The translations under genes and the position numbers were made by a program. Shown one piece after another: positions 18,079 to 27,609 of a stretch of DNA of 64,000 nucleotides (positions within the stretch are counted from its first letter, which is position 1; each line of letters starts with the position of its first letter). The notes beneath the pieces are model-generated. The model was not told the DNA's origin, ran no database searches, and saw only the letters and a list, made by a program, of their open reading frames with translations. The DNA lies in contig NZ_KI421511.1 of assembly GCF_000473265.1 (NCBI RefSeq), positions 4,859,219 to 4,923,218 of the forward strand, in the 5' to 3' direction. This DNA is from Amycolatopsis thermoflava N1165. Its GTDB lineage: Bacteria > Actinomycetota > Actinomycetes > Mycobacteriales > Pseudonocardiaceae.

Positions 18079-18569
18079 GACTGAAGCCTTTCCTGGAGCT
18101 TCGCGTCCTTGTCGAGGACGAGCTGTTCGAGGTCGGCCTGGAAGGCGGCCATCTTCTCCCGCAACGCCGGGTCCTGCGCGGCCAGGATCCGCACGGCCAG
18201 CAGCCCGGCGTTGCGGGCGCCACCGATCGACACCGTCGCCACCGGCACCCCGGCCGGCATCTGCACGATCGACAGCAGCGAGTCCATGCCGTCGAGGTAC
18301 TTCAGCGGGACCGGCACGCCGATCACCGGCAGCACCGTCGCCGAGGCGACCATGCCGGGCAGGTGCGCTGCTCCCCCGGCCCCGGCGATGATCACCTTGA
18401 TGCCGCGGTCCGCCGCGCTGCGGGCGTAGTCGAGCATCCGCTGCGGGGTCCGGTGCGCGGAGTACACGCCGACCTCGTAGGACACGCCGAACTCGTCCAG
18501 CGCCGTCCCGGCCGCTTCGAGCACGGGCCAGTCGGAGTCGCTGCCCATGATCACGCCGACGTCGGTCAC
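18075..18569 (-). CDS. purE: 5-(carboxyamino)imidazole ribonucleotide mutase
   Basis: A 164-residue class I PurE, which converts N5-CAIR to CAIR in de novo purine synthesis. Seen: [13 protein letters not shown] at the N-terminus, [15 protein letters not shown] with the active-site histidine, [14 protein letters not shown], and [18 protein letters not shown]. The GTG start at 18569 has a GAGGAAG ribosome-binding site. It follows purK by 11 bases in one operon, the usual actinobacterial arrangement (Rv3275c-Rv3276c). Confidence 0.97.
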   Translation of the reverse strand: MTDVGVIMGSDSDWPVLEAAGTALDEFGVSYEVGVYSAHRTPQRMLDYARSAADRGIKVIIAGAGGAAHLPGMVASATVLPVIGVPVPLKYLDGMDSLLSIVQMPAGVPVATVSIGGARNAGLLAVRILAAQDPALREKMAAFQADLEQLVLDKDAKLQERLQS

Positions 18570-18580
18570 GCGTCTTCCTC

Positions 18581-19762
18581 TCAGTGGATGTCGTAGCCGT
18601 CGGGCCATTCGGCGTGCGACAGCCAGTGCGCGGCCAGCTTGGCGCGGGTCCGCAGGTTGTCCAGGTCGCCGCCGACGAAGTTGACGTGCCCGAGCTTGCG
18701 GCCGGGCCGCTCGCCCTTGCCGTAGAGGTGCACCCGGGCGTCCGGGAAACGGGCGAACAGGTGGTGCAGCCGCTCGTCGGGCGACATCCGCGGCGTTTCC
18801 GGGGCACCGAGGACGTTGGCCATCACCGTCGGCGCGATCAGGTCGGTCACGCCGAGCGGGTAGTCCAGGACGGCGCGCACGTGCTGCTCGAACTGCGAGG
18901 TGGCCGAGCCGTCCATCGTCCAGTGGCCGGAGTTGTGCGGGCGCATCGCGAGCTCGTTGACCAGCAGCCCGCCGTCGGTCTCGAACAGCTCGACCGCCAG
19001 GATGCCGACCACGTTCAGCTCGTTCGCCAGCCGCAGCGCCAGCTCCTGCGCCTCGTGCACCTGCCGCGAGGTCAGGCCCGGCGCGGGCGCCAGCACCTCG
19101 GTGTTGATGCCGTTCTCCTGCACGGTCTCCACGACCGGCCAGGCCGCGCCCTGCCCGAACGGCGAGCGGGCGACCAGCGCGGACAGCTCCCGCTTCATGG
19201 CGACGCGCTGCTCGACCAGCAGCTCGGTGCCCGCGCCGAGCAGCTCGGGCACCAGCGTGCGCGCCTCGGCGTCGGACTCGACCATCCACACGCCACGGCC
19301 GTCGTAGCCGCCGGTGGCCGCCTTCAGCACGACCGGCCAGCCGTGCTCGGCGCCGAACTTGAGGAGGTCCTCCACTTCGGACACCTCGGCGTACGGCGGG
19401 CACGGGAACCCGGTGGCCGACAGGTGGTCGCGCATCACCAGCTTGTTCTGCGCGAACGCCAGCGCGTCCGGGCCGGGCCGCACCGTGAAGCCCTCGTTGA
19501 CCAGCGCGAACAGGTGCTCCCACGGGACGTGCTCGTGGTCGAAGGTGACCACGTCGACAGTCTTGGCGAACTCGCGCAGCGCGTCGAGGTCGGTGTGGTG
19601 ACCGATCTGGACCTGCCCGGCGACCAGGCCGGCGGCGTCGTTCTCGTCGATCGCGAGGACCCGGAGCGACTGTCCCAGCGAAATCGCGGCCTGATGTGTC
19701 ATCCGGGCGAGCTGGCCGCCGCCCACCATCCCGACGACCGGGAGACCTGTGCGCTTGTCCAT
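18581..19762 (-). CDS. purK: 5-(carboxyamino)imidazole ribonucleotide synthase
   Basis: A 393-residue ATP-grasp enzyme that carboxylates AIR to N5-CAIR using ATP and bicarbonate. Seen: [11 protein letters not shown] at the N-terminus, [26 protein letters not shown] (ATP-grasp glycine loop), [14 protein letters not shown], and the metal-binding [17 protein letters not shown] segment. It is upstream of purE in the same operon. The ATG at 19762 is the first in frame and matches the family start. Confidence 0.97.
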   Translation of the reverse strand: MDKRTGLPVVGMVGGGQLARMTHQAAISLGQSLRVLAIDENDAAGLVAGQVQIGHHTDLDALREFAKTVDVVTFDHEHVPWEHLFALVNEGFTVRPGPDALAFAQNKLVMRDHLSATGFPCPPYAEVSEVEDLLKFGAEHGWPVVLKAATGGYDGRGVWMVESDAEARTLVPELLGAGTELLVEQRVAMKRELSALVARSPFGQGAAWPVVETVQENGINTEVLAPAPGLTSRQVHEAQELALRLANELNVVGILAVELFETDGGLLVNELAMRPHNSGHWTMDGSATSQFEQHVRAVLDYPLGVTDLIAPTVMANVLGAPETPRMSPDERLHHLFARFPDARVHLYGKGERPGRKLGHVNFVGGDLDNLRTRAKLAAHWLSHAEWPDGYDIH

Positions 19763-19769
19763 AGCGGTT

Positions 19770-20912
19770 CTAGATTACGGGGAGACGCAGCTCACGGGCC
19801 GCCAGGCCGAGGATTCCCAGCGCCGCGGCCAGCACGTACGCGTTGCCGGGCACGAACAGCTCCGGCCCCCAGCCGAACTCGGTGTCGCCGCCGTTGGGCA
19901 CCAGCATCACCACGCAGCTGGCGAAGAACGCGGCCACCAGACCCGCCCACACCCGGCGCGCCTTCGACGCGAGCAGGACGATCAGCGGCACCGCCCACAC
20001 CCAGTGGTGCGACCACGAAACCGGCGAGACCAGCAACCCGTAGAAGGCGGTCACCAGCAACGCGGCCAGCGTCTCGCCACGCTGGTGCAGCCGCCGTACC
20101 AGCCACACCGCGGGCGCCGCGAGCACCGCGCCGACGGCCAGCGCGACCGCCGTCGACCAGGACGCCTCGTGCGAGAGCCGGTTCACCAGCCCGCCGAGCG
20201 ACTGGTTGAAGATCCAGGACACCCCGCCGACGCGGTGCGGGTCGAACGCGGCCTCGGCCCAGTACCGCGCGGCGTCGCCGGGCATCAGCGCGAACATCAC
20301 GGCCTGGAGGCCGGCGAACGTGGCCAGCGCGCGCAGCCCGTCACGCCACCGGCCGGTGACGAACAGGTGCGCCACGAAGATCAGCGGCGTCAGCTTCACC
20401 GCGGCCGCGACCCCGATCAGCACGCCGGACCAGCGCGAGCCGGCCAGCACCAGCACGTCGACCACGACGAGCGCGAGCAGCACCAGGTTGATCTGACCGA
20501 GGAAGATCGTCTTCCAGACCGGTTCCAGCCCCAGCGCCGCCACCGTCAGCCCGGCGACCGCCCAGCCGCGGAACCGGCCGCTCACGCGGATCACCACGGC
20601 CAGCGACAGCACCGACGCCGCCGCCAGCACGCCCCACGTCAGACCGCTGGGCAGCGCGGCGAGCGGGACGAACAGCAACGCCGCCGCGGGCGGATAGGTG
20701 AACGGCAGCGACACCCACGACGGCAGCGTGGTCAGCCGCTCCGGGGTGTAGACCGCGTCGCCCTGCAGGAAGGTCAGCGCGCCGGCGCGGTAGACCGCGC
20801 TGTCCGCGCCCAGGTGCCAGCCCGCGAGCCAGCCGGCCACCCCGGCCGCGAACGCGCCCAGTACGAGGACGCCGACGAGTGCGGGCTCAGCCCGGGACCG
20901 CAACGTCGTCAC
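19770..20912 (-). CDS. GT87-family polyprenol-phosphate-mannose mannosyltransferase-like protein
   Basis: A 380-residue integral membrane protein with about ten transmembrane segments and the GT87/DUF2029 pattern: GADSAVYRAGALTFLQGDAVY near the N-terminus (catalytic aspartate loop), FTYPPAAALLFVPLA, IFLGQINLVLLALV and LVSPVSWSHHWVW. GT87 enzymes such as PimE use polyprenyl-phosphomannose on the outer membrane face to make mannosylated lipids or glycans. Its GTG start overlaps the upstream paralogue by 26 bases, so the two are cotranscribed. The acceptor is unknown. Confidence 0.88.
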   Translation of the reverse strand: MTTLRSRAEPALVGVLVLGAFAAGVAGWLAGWHLGADSAVYRAGALTFLQGDAVYTPERLTTLPSWVSLPFTYPPAAALLFVPLAALPSGLTWGVLAAASVLSLAVVIRVSGRFRGWAVAGLTVAALGLEPVWKTIFLGQINLVLLALVVVDVLVLAGSRWSGVLIGVAAAVKLTPLIFVAHLFVTGRWRDGLRALATFAGLQAVMFALMPGDAARYWAEAAFDPHRVGGVSWIFNQSLGGLVNRLSHEASWSTAVALAVGAVLAAPAVWLVRRLHQRGETLAALLVTAFYGLLVSPVSWSHHWVWAVPLIVLLASKARRVWAGLVAAFFASCVVMLVPNGGDTEFGWGPELFVPGNAYVLAAALGILGLAARELRLPVI

Positions 20913-22218
20913 GCGCCCGCTCCCGCCGGCGCTGCAACGCCCAGCGCGTCACCAGCACCACGGTCAGGACCAGTGGCGTGAGGATGTAGGCGTTGCCGAG
21001 CACGGTCTGCCAGAACTTCCAGTGCAGCTCGATGTTGCGCCCGTTGGGCAGCGCCAGCAGCACGCAGCTGATGAACACCGCGACCACCGCCCCGGTGGCG
21101 ACCCAGCGCTTCCACGCGTTCGCGAGCGTGGCCTGCGGCAGCCGGGACACCAGCAGCACGATCAGCGGCACGGCCCAGACCCAGTGGTGCGACCACGAAA
21201 TCGGCGAGGCCAGCAGCCCGAAGAACGCGGTGACCAGCAGAGCGGCCAGCGCCTGACCGCGGCGGTGGAAACGCAGCATCAGCCACACGGCCGGGATCGC
21301 CAGGAGCGCCGCGACGCCGAGCGCCGCCTTCGAGGCCCACGGCGCGAGGTCGGTGAGCCGGTTCATCAGGCCGTTCAGCGACTGGTTGCCCGCCCAGTGC
21401 ACCGGCCCGATGCGGCCGGTGTCGGAGATCGTCTTGGTCCAGTAGCGGATGGTGTCGCCCGGGATCAGCGCCAGCATCAGCAGCTGCAGGCCGAGGAACA
21501 CGCCGAACGCGCGGAACGCCTCGCGGCGGCGGCCGGTCAGGAACAGGTGCGCGACGAACACCAGCGGCGTCAGCTTCACCGCCGAGGCGATGCCGACCAG
21601 CACCCCGCCCCAGCGGGTGTTGCGGGTGGTGACGACGAGGACGTCGAGCACGACGACGGCCATCAGGATCAGGTTGATCTGGCCGAGGAAGATCGTCCGC
21701 CAGACCGGCTCGAGGCCGAGCATGACCAGCGAGAACAGCAGCGTCGCGCGGGCCGGCGAGGACCACCAGCGGCGGACGGCGGGCGGGGTCGGCAGCGAGC
21801 CGATCGCCACGCGGACCACGAGCGCCATCGCCAGCACCGAGATCGCGGTCAGCACGCCCCAGGCGATCTGGACCGGCAGGATCGCCAGCGGCACGAACAG
21901 CAGCGCGGCCGTCGGCGGGTAGGTGAACGGCAGCAGCGCCCACCACGGTTCCGGCGGCAGGGTGTTCGCGTCGTACAGCGGTTCGCCGTGGAGCAGGGTG
22001 ATCGCTCCAGCCCGGTACACCGCGCTGTCCACGCCGAGCCGCCAGTCGAGCAGCCAGCCGACGACACCGAAGACGAGCGCGAGCAACGGGACGAGCGACA
22101 GCAGCAGGATCGAACGCGGCCGCACCGACAACCGGGCGAGCGAGGTCCGCAGGGCCAGGCGCGGGTGCGCCGGCTCGCTGAGCGGTTCGCCGCCGGCGGC
22201 GGGCACTGACTGGGTCAC
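20887..22218 (-). CDS. GT87-family polyprenol-phosphate-mannose mannosyltransferase-like protein (paralogue)
   Basis: A 443-residue polytopic membrane protein clearly paralogous to the next gene: GVDSAVYRAGAITLLHGEPLY, FTYPPTAALLFVPLAIL, IFLGQINLILMAVV and LASPISWSHHWVW. The first helix follows a 35-residue cytoplasmic N-terminus. It is probably an alpha-mannosyltransferase of the GT87 family acting in envelope glycolipid synthesis; specificity is unknown. The tandem arrangement and the shared motifs indicate a duplication. It lies upstream of purK's operon on the same strand. Confidence 0.88.
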   Translation of the reverse strand: MTQSVPAAGGEPLSEPAHPRLALRTSLARLSVRPRSILLLSLVPLLALVFGVVGWLLDWRLGVDSAVYRAGAITLLHGEPLYDANTLPPEPWWALLPFTYPPTAALLFVPLAILPVQIAWGVLTAISVLAMALVVRVAIGSLPTPPAVRRWWSSPARATLLFSLVMLGLEPVWRTIFLGQINLILMAVVVLDVLVVTTRNTRWGGVLVGIASAVKLTPLVFVAHLFLTGRRREAFRAFGVFLGLQLLMLALIPGDTIRYWTKTISDTGRIGPVHWAGNQSLNGLMNRLTDLAPWASKAALGVAALLAIPAVWLMLRFHRRGQALAALLVTAFFGLLASPISWSHHWVWAVPLIVLLVSRLPQATLANAWKRWVATGAVVAVFISCVLLALPNGRNIELHWKFWQTVLGNAYILTPLVLTVVLVTRWALQRRRERARDDVAVPG

Positions 22219-22260
22219 CCTTTCAGGAAATCACGAAACGGCTTTTCAGTGGCGACAGGG

Positions 22261-23085
22261 TCAGGTTCGTGCGAGTCGCTGCAGCAGGTCGCACGCGGAG
22301 TCGTGCGTGGCGGGCAGCCGGACCAACTTGATCTTCGGCGGGCTGACCGATTCCAGCTGGTCGTCGACCGACAGGCGCTCGTGCAGTTCGCGCCGCAGCA
22401 TCACGGCCTTCGCGGCGATCCGGCCGTCGCGCGGGACCGCGGCGGCGACCGTCGACGGCCCGAGCTTCGCGATGCTCTCGCCGCCGTCGAACACCACCCG
22501 CAGCGCCTCCGCGATCAGGATCATCGCGGTGAGCCGCGACCAGCCGGTCACGCCGGTCAGGTCGACCGACACCACCAGCAGCGTGTGGTCCTCCGACACC
22601 CGCTGGGCCGGCCGCCCGTACAGCTCGCGCAACCGGGTCCGCAGGTAGGACGCGGTGGGCAGGCCGGTCAGCGGGTCGATGACCTCGGTGGTGGCGAGCT
22701 TGTCCATCGCGACCTCGGCCCACGCGAGCGCCGCCACCCGCAGTAGCCGGGACGGCAGCGCGTCCACGTCCGGGCTCACCGGACCGCCTGAATCCCCCGG
22801 CGGGGTGATCACGGCGTGCAACGCCGCCAGATCCGCGAGCGTTTCGGCCAGCCCGGCGCCCGCCGCGGCCCGCGCCCTGGCCAGGCCCGCGATCGGGATT
22901 TCCGCCGTGCCCCTGCGCAGCAGCGCCGTGCACACCGTGTCGACCTCCGGCAGCGCCCAGTCGCTGGGGAAACGCCATCCCGCGGCCAGGCTCGCGGACC
23001 GCCAGCGTGCCCGCAGCTCAGCCAGGGACCGGCCGTCGCCGCCGGGCTCCGGTTCGAGCCGCAAACCCATGGCCGGCACGTCCAC
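22261..23085 (-). CDS. Protein with degenerate GGDEF-like domain
   Basis: A 274-residue protein. The C-terminal half opens with the GGDEF-family signature VIDPLTGLPTASYLRTRLREL (about residue 138), continues through LLVVSVDLTGV, and reaches the position where the catalytic GGDEF loop should be; there it reads SIAKLGPSTVAAAVPRDGR, so the active-site motif is absent. It is therefore probably not a diguanylate cyclase. The N-terminal half is helical and not recognised. GTG 23085 is chosen over TTG 23091 because an AGAGGA ribosome-binding site is at better spacing. It is divergent from the fused sigma-factor gene. Confidence 0.7.
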   Translation of the reverse strand: MDVPAMGLRLEPEPGGDGRSLAELRARWRSASLAAGWRFPSDWALPEVDTVCTALLRRGTAEIPIAGLARARAAAGAGLAETLADLAALHAVITPPGDSGGPVSPDVDALPSRLLRVAALAWAEVAMDKLATTEVIDPLTGLPTASYLRTRLRELYGRPAQRVSEDHTLLVVSVDLTGVTGWSRLTAMILIAEALRVVFDGGESIAKLGPSTVAAAVPRDGRIAAKAVMLRRELHERLSVDDQLESVSPPKIKLVRLPATHDSACDLLQRLART

Positions 23086-23250
23086 TGGCAACCGTCCTCT
23101 CGTCCCGCGACCGCTGTTCCGGTGAAGTGACGATCCACCCGGCGGGTCGTGACGGAATTACACCGTGCGGGTCAATAGGGCGAGGTGTTGCGTGACGACG
23201 CCGGGCCGGTCAGTCACACTGATCGCGCAACACTGGGGATAAGGAGAGCG

Positions 23251-25395
23251 GTGTCCACCCTTCCGGCCGATTTCGAGGGCAAGAGCGACGCGGAGTTGAT
23301 CACCGACGTCCGCACCGGCACCCTGGCCGCCTACGGCACGCTCTACGAACGGCACGTGGGCGCGGCCTACAACCTGGCGCGGCAGCTCGCGCGGTCCAAC
23401 GCCGAGGCCGACGACCTGGTGTCCGACGCGTTCGCGAAGGTCCTCGACACGCTGCGCGGCGGCAAGGGCCCGGACAGCGCCTTCCGCGCCTACCTGCTCA
23501 CCGCGCTGCGGCACACCGCCTACGACAAGACCCGCAAGGACAAGCGCGTCGACCTCAACGAGGACATGACGACGGTCGGCGCGGAGGCGCTGACCGTCCA
23601 GTTCTCCGACACCGCCGTCGCCGGCCTGGAGCGGACGATGGCGGCCAAGGCCTTCGCGTCCCTGCCCGAGCGCTGGCAGGCGGTGCTGTGGCACACCGAG
23701 ATCGAGCAGCAGAGCCCGGCGGAGGTCGCGCCGCTGCTGGGCCTGACGCCGAACGGGGTGTCCGCGCTCGCCTACCGCGCCCGCGAGGGTCTGCGGCAGG
23801 CCTACCTGCAGGTCCACCTGGCCGAGACGTCCGCCGAGAAGTGCCGCGCCTGCGCCGAGCGGCTGGGCGCGTGGACCCGCGACGGCCTGTCGAAACGGGA
23901 ACGCGCCCAGGTCGAGGCGCACCTGGACGAGTGCGACGACTGTCGCGCGCTGGCCGCCGAGCTGGCCGAAGTCAACGGCGCGCTGCGGGCGATCATCGCG
24001 CCGATCGTGCTCGGCGGTGCGGCACTGGGCTACCTCGCGACCGCGGGCAAGGCGACGGCCGCGACCGTGGCGACCGCGGGCGCCGCGGCCGGGTCCGCGG
24101 GTGGCGCGGCTTCGCTCGCCGCGGCCGGGCCGCGGCAGTTCGTCGGCGTCGGCATCGCCGGGACGGCGGTGGCCGCGGCGGTCGCCGCCGCGCTGGCCGC
24201 GGGTGGCGGCACCCAGGAGATCCCGGCAGCCGCGTCGGTCCCGGCGCCACCGCCCGCCGTCGCGCCTGCCCAGCCACCGGCCCCGCCCGCTGCTCCGCCC
24301 GCCGCGCCGCCCGCGCCGGCCGTCGAGCCGGCACCCGCGCCCGTCGTGCCCCCGGCGCCCGCGCCGACTCCGGCACCGCCGCCGTCACCGCCTGCCGCGC
24401 CCGCGAACATCACCGCGGAGGGCCCGGCCACAGCACTCGAACTGGAACCGGGCGGGGACGCGGTCGCCCTGCCGATCACGGTGCGCAACAGCGGCGCCTC
24501 GGTGTCCGAACCGGTCGCGGCGACGCTGAACCTGCCGCCCGGCATCAGCGTCGTCCAGGCCGGTGGCGGTGGTGGCGGCGCCGGCGGTTTCGCCGCGCAG
24601 GCCGCCGCCGGGCCGCTGCTGGTGAACTGCCCGCCGGGCGAGGGCACGGTCACCTGCACCACGCCGCGCGGACTGCAGCCGGGTGAGACCGCGGTACTGA
24701 CGTTCCTGCTGAAGGCGGACCGGACGGCGTCCTCGGGCCAGGTGACCGGGACGGTGAACGCGGGCGCGAACATCCGCCTGTCCGTGAACGTGCCGGTGGC
24801 GGTCGCCGAACTGCCGGACGACCTGGCCCTGGAAGCGACGGCCCTGTGGAGCGGCCAGCACGTGTGGGGGCGGACCGCGTGGCTGTCCGTCGATGTGGTC
24901 AACAAGGGCGAGAACACCAAGCCCGTCACCCTCTCGATCGACACCGACGCGCGGCTGATCCTGGGCAACTTCCGGGCGGCGTGCGACAGCGGCCCAACGA
25001 CCACCTGCACCAGCCTCAACGCGCTCGAGCCCGGCGAGCACCTGCGGCTGTGGTTCGAGCTGGACCGGCCGAAGAAGGAATCCCAAACCGTCACCGTTTC
25101 GGCGACACTGGGCCGCGCGCACGCGTCGCGGACCGTCACCTTCGACTGCTGGTTGCCGCACTGCGGGGTGCCGGGGCTCGCGCCGACCACGACGACGGTG
25201 ACGCCGTCGTCGAAACCCGCCACGACGACCAACCCGTCGTCGAGCGGATCGACGACGTCGAGCAGCACGACGACCACGACCACGGTTTCGCCGACCACTC
25301 CCTCGGCCCCGTCGAGCACGTCGGCGACCTCGACCACCAAGGACCACGGGCGGCCGTGGTGGTGGTTGCCGTGGATCCCGTACCCGCCGAAATGA
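23251..25395 (+). CDS. ECF sigma factor fused to anti-sigma zinc finger and extracytoplasmic region
   Basis: A 714-residue single-chain regulator. Residues about 25-95 are sigma-70 region 2 (YNLARQLARSNAEADDLVSDAF) and about 130-185 region 4 (SLPERWQAVLWHTEIE, SPAEVAPLLGL helix-turn-helix). Residues 195-240 form an anti-sigma zinc finger with C198, C201, H224, C228 and C231 (HLDECDDC). Hydrophobic segments lie at about 248-265 and 297-318, followed by a long Pro/Ala linker (325-405), two beta-rich domains (about 410-640; DUF11-like wording ITVRNSGASVSEPV) and a Ser/Thr-rich tail ending in a Trp/Pro motif. GTG 23251 follows AAGGAG. Likely a membrane-tethered sigma factor controlled by an outside signal. 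Confidence 0.85.
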   Translation: MSTLPADFEGKSDAELITDVRTGTLAAYGTLYERHVGAAYNLARQLARSNAEADDLVSDAFAKVLDTLRGGKGPDSAFRAYLLTALRHTAYDKTRKDKRVDLNEDMTTVGAEALTVQFSDTAVAGLERTMAAKAFASLPERWQAVLWHTEIEQQSPAEVAPLLGLTPNGVSALAYRAREGLRQAYLQVHLAETSAEKCRACAERLGAWTRDGLSKRERAQVEAHLDECDDCRALAAELAEVNGALRAIIAPIVLGGAALGYLATAGKATAATVATAGAAAGSAGGAASLAAAGPRQFVGVGIAGTAVAAAVAAALAAGGGTQEIPAAASVPAPPPAVAPAQPPAPPAAPPAAPPAPAVEPAPAPVVPPAPAPTPAPPPSPPAAPANITAEGPATALELEPGGDAVALPITVRNSGASVSEPVAATLNLPPGISVVQAGGGGGGAGGFAAQAAAGPLLVNCPPGEGTVTCTTPRGLQPGETAVLTFLLKADRTASSGQVTGTVNAGANIRLSVNVPVAVAELPDDLALEATALWSGQHVWGRTAWLSVDVVNKGENTKPVTLSIDTDARLILGNFRAACDSGPTTTCTSLNALEPGEHLRLWFELDRPKKESQTVTVSATLGRAHASRTVTFDCWLPHCGVPGLAPTTTTVTPSSKPATTTNPSSSGSTTSSSTTTTTTVSPTTPSAPSSTSATSTTKDHGRPWWWLPWIPYPPK

Positions 25396-25463
25396 ATGGG
25401 ATGAAACCGGCTTCATCCGCTGCCTGACGATCCCCCGTTCCGCGGACTACGTACACTGCGCAA

Positions 25464-25997
25464 GTGACCGTTGTGGAAAGTGTGTTGTCGCACACGCCCG
25501 AGCCACTGCGCTCGGTCTTGATCAAACATCGGGAGCTGCTCAAATTCGGGATCGTCGGCGGAACGACCTTCGTCGTCGACAACGGTGTCTGGTACCTGCT
25601 GAAACTGAGCGTGCTGGAAGACAAGCCGACCACCGCGAAAGCGATCGCGATCATCGTCGCGACCATCGTGTCCTACATTCTCAACCGCGAATGGTCGTTC
25701 CGGACTCGTGGGGGACGGGAAAGGCACCACGAGGCGGCACTGTTCTTCGTGATCAGCGGTCTGGCCGTCGCCGTGAACCTGATTCCGCTGTGGGTGTCGC
25801 GGTACGTGCTGCACCTGGAGCTGCCGCACGTGAGCCGGTTCGCGCAGGAGTTGGCCGACTTCGTCAGCGGGTCCATCATCGGCATGCTGCTGGCGATGGT
25901 GTTCCGCTTCTGGGGCTTCAAGCGGTGGGTCTTCCCGGACGAACTGGGAAAGCGCCGCAGGGACCTCTCCCGCGACGAGGCGGACACCAACGCCTGA
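25464..25997 (+). CDS. GtrA family membrane protein
   Basis: A 177-residue protein with four transmembrane helices. Seen: the GtrA N-terminal pattern LLKFGIVGGTTFVVDNGVWYLL, AIIVATIVSYILNREWSF (family hallmark around the NREWSF turn), FFVISGLAVAVNLIPL and IIGMLLAMVFRFWGFKRWVF. GtrA proteins flip or support flipping of polyprenyl-linked sugars such as arabinose or glucose. Its position downstream of purK corresponds to Rv3277, so a role in wall polysaccharide assembly is likely. GTG 25464 is the only reasonable start. Confidence 0.92.
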   Translation: MTVVESVLSHTPEPLRSVLIKHRELLKFGIVGGTTFVVDNGVWYLLKLSVLEDKPTTAKAIAIIVATIVSYILNREWSFRTRGGRERHHEAALFFVISGLAVAVNLIPLWVSRYVLHLELPHVSRFAQELADFVSGSIIGMLLAMVFRFWGFKRWVFPDELGKRRRDLSRDEADTNA

Positions 25998-26094
25998 CAC
26001 TGCCCGCCGAACGTTCGGCGGCAGCCGGTTGGGCTCGCTCAGCTCAGTGGCGGCACGAGCCCAGCGGGCCGGCACCCCATCGCGCTGTCCGCCA

Positions 26095-26286
26095 CCCGCG
26101 GCAAAGCACCCGGCACGCCACCCACTTCCGGCGCCCCGAGGGCCAAGCCAGCGTCGCCCAGCGACGCTGACGCAACACCTCTCCGCGCCAGCGCACCCTG
26201 GGATTCGGTACCCACTCCTTGAGCGGCGGTAAGCCACCCTGCCCGGCGCCCGCGGCGAAGCACCCGGGCACGCCACCCACTTCCGG
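26095..26286. repeat. Direct repeat pair in the GtrA / histidine kinase gap
   Basis: The 322-base gap 25998-26319 holds two near-identical copies of a 37-38 base unit, at 26095-26131 and 26249-26286, each ending CACGCCACCCACTTCCGG. The spacing is 154 bases. The intervening part contains CAGCGTCGCCCAGCGACGCTG, a small inverted repeat. No gene with a proper start could be supported. The unit looks like a dispersed intergenic repeat; this cannot be confirmed from one window. Confidence 0.7.
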
Positions 26287-26319
26287 TCCTGGCCGCAGCC
26301 GGCCGAGGCTGCCGCCCGC

Positions 26320-27609
26320 TCAGCGCGGCACGCGCTCCGCGGGCCAGCGCACCTCCGGCACGTCCCCGGGGTTCGGCACCCGCAGGAACAGGCTGAACAC
26401 CGCCGGCCGCCGGCTGGACAGCTCCAGCCTCCCGCCGTCGGCCTCCGCAAGGGCACGAGCCAGCGCCAGCCCGACCCCCGTCGAGCCGCCGCCGGAAAAT
26501 CCGCGCTCGAAGATGTGTGGCGCGAGGTCGTCCGGGATCCCCGAACCGGTGTCGCTCACCTCGACCACCACCGTGCCCTCGGTCTCGCCGCGGCGCGCGG
26601 CCAGCGTGACCGTCCCCGCCCCGTGCCGCAGCGCGTTGTCCAGCAGCACCCCGACCACCTCGCGCAACCGCCCCGGCGTCGCCCGCGCCATCAGGCCCTC
26701 GCCGATCCGCAGTCGCAGGTTGCGGCCCTCCGCGCGCAGCAACTGCCGCCACTCCTGCGACACCTCGGGCAGCTCCGCGGCCAGCTCCAGGGCCTCCGTG
26801 TCGACCTCGCTCGCCGCGCGCGCCGCCGCGAGCAGCTCCTCCAGCGCCTCCGACAACCGGTCCGCCTGCTCCTGCGCCGCCCGCGCCTCCTCCGCCGTGT
26901 CCGGGTCGTCGGCCACGGTCAGCGACTCCAGCCGCAGCTGCAACGCGGTCAGCCTGCTCCGCAGCTGGTGCGACACGTCCCCGACCAGCTGCCGCTCCCG
27001 CTGCACGAGCTGCGCCAGCGCGGTGCCCGACGTGTCCAGCGCCTCGGCGACCATGTCCAGCTCACCGATGCCGTAGCGGCTGGTGTCCGGCCGGAAGTCC
27101 CCGCCACCGAGCCGCGCCGCCCGCTCGGCCACGTGCCGCAGCGGCTTGGCCAGGCGCCGGGCGGTCACAGTCGCCACCACCGTCCCGATCGTCACCGAGA
27201 ACACCACCAGCAGCAGGACCGCCAGCGTCACGGTGGTCTGCCGTGACCGCAGCGGCCCGGACGGGATCGACAGCTCCAGGTGCCCCTGCCGCGCCAGCTG
27301 CACGGTCGCCGTCACCGGGTCCTCCCCCGGGTCGGCGCCCTCGGTCATCCGGTCCTGGCCCGGCACCTCGACGACCAGCTTGCCGCCCTGCGGGATCGCG
27401 ACCGACACCTGCGTGAGGTCGTTCTGGTCGAGCGCGCCGTCGGCCAGCTCGGTGTCCAGCGTCGCGGCGATCTGCGCGGCGCGGCCGGCGAGGTCCTCGT
27501 TGTAGATGCTGTCGACCAGCTTCCACGCGGTCACGCCGAGCGGGATGCCCAGCGCCGCCGCGGTCACCGCGACGGCGAGCAGTATGGCGAGCAGGATCCG
27601 GCGGCGCAC
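26320..27609 (-). CDS. Two-component sensor histidine kinase
   Basis: A 429-residue membrane kinase. Two transmembrane helices (about residues 5-30 and 125-150) enclose an extracytoplasmic sensor of roughly 95 residues. A HAMP linker follows (ARRLAKPLRHVAERAARLGGGDF), then the dimerisation box VGDVSHQLRSRLTAL with phospho-acceptor H214, the N box LLDNALRHG, G1 DTGSGIPDDL and G2 GVGLALARALAEADGG. The GTG start at 27609 overlaps the response regulator stop by one base (TAGTG), so the pair is coupled. The signal is unknown. Confidence 0.94.
   Translation of the reverse strand: MRRRILLAILLAVAVTAAALGIPLGVTAWKLVDSIYNEDLAGRAAQIAATLDTELADGALDQNDLTQVSVAIPQGGKLVVEVPGQDRMTEGADPGEDPVTATVQLARQGHLELSIPSGPLRSRQTTVTLAVLLLVVFSVTIGTVVATVTARRLAKPLRHVAERAARLGGGDFRPDTSRYGIGELDMVAEALDTSGTALAQLVQRERQLVGDVSHQLRSRLTALQLRLESLTVADDPDTAEEARAAQEQADRLSEALEELLAAARAASEVDTEALELAAELPEVSQEWRQLLRAEGRNLRLRIGEGLMARATPGRLREVVGVLLDNALRHGAGTVTLAARRGETEGTVVVEVSDTGSGIPDDLAPHIFERGFSGGGSTGVGLALARALAEADGGRLELSSRRPAVFSLFLRVPNPGDVPEVRWPAERVPR

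Noticed and set aside
18075..19523. A fused purE-containing long frame
   Set aside because: The upstream portion is antisense-like text over purK; purE has its own GTG with a ribosome-binding site at 18569.
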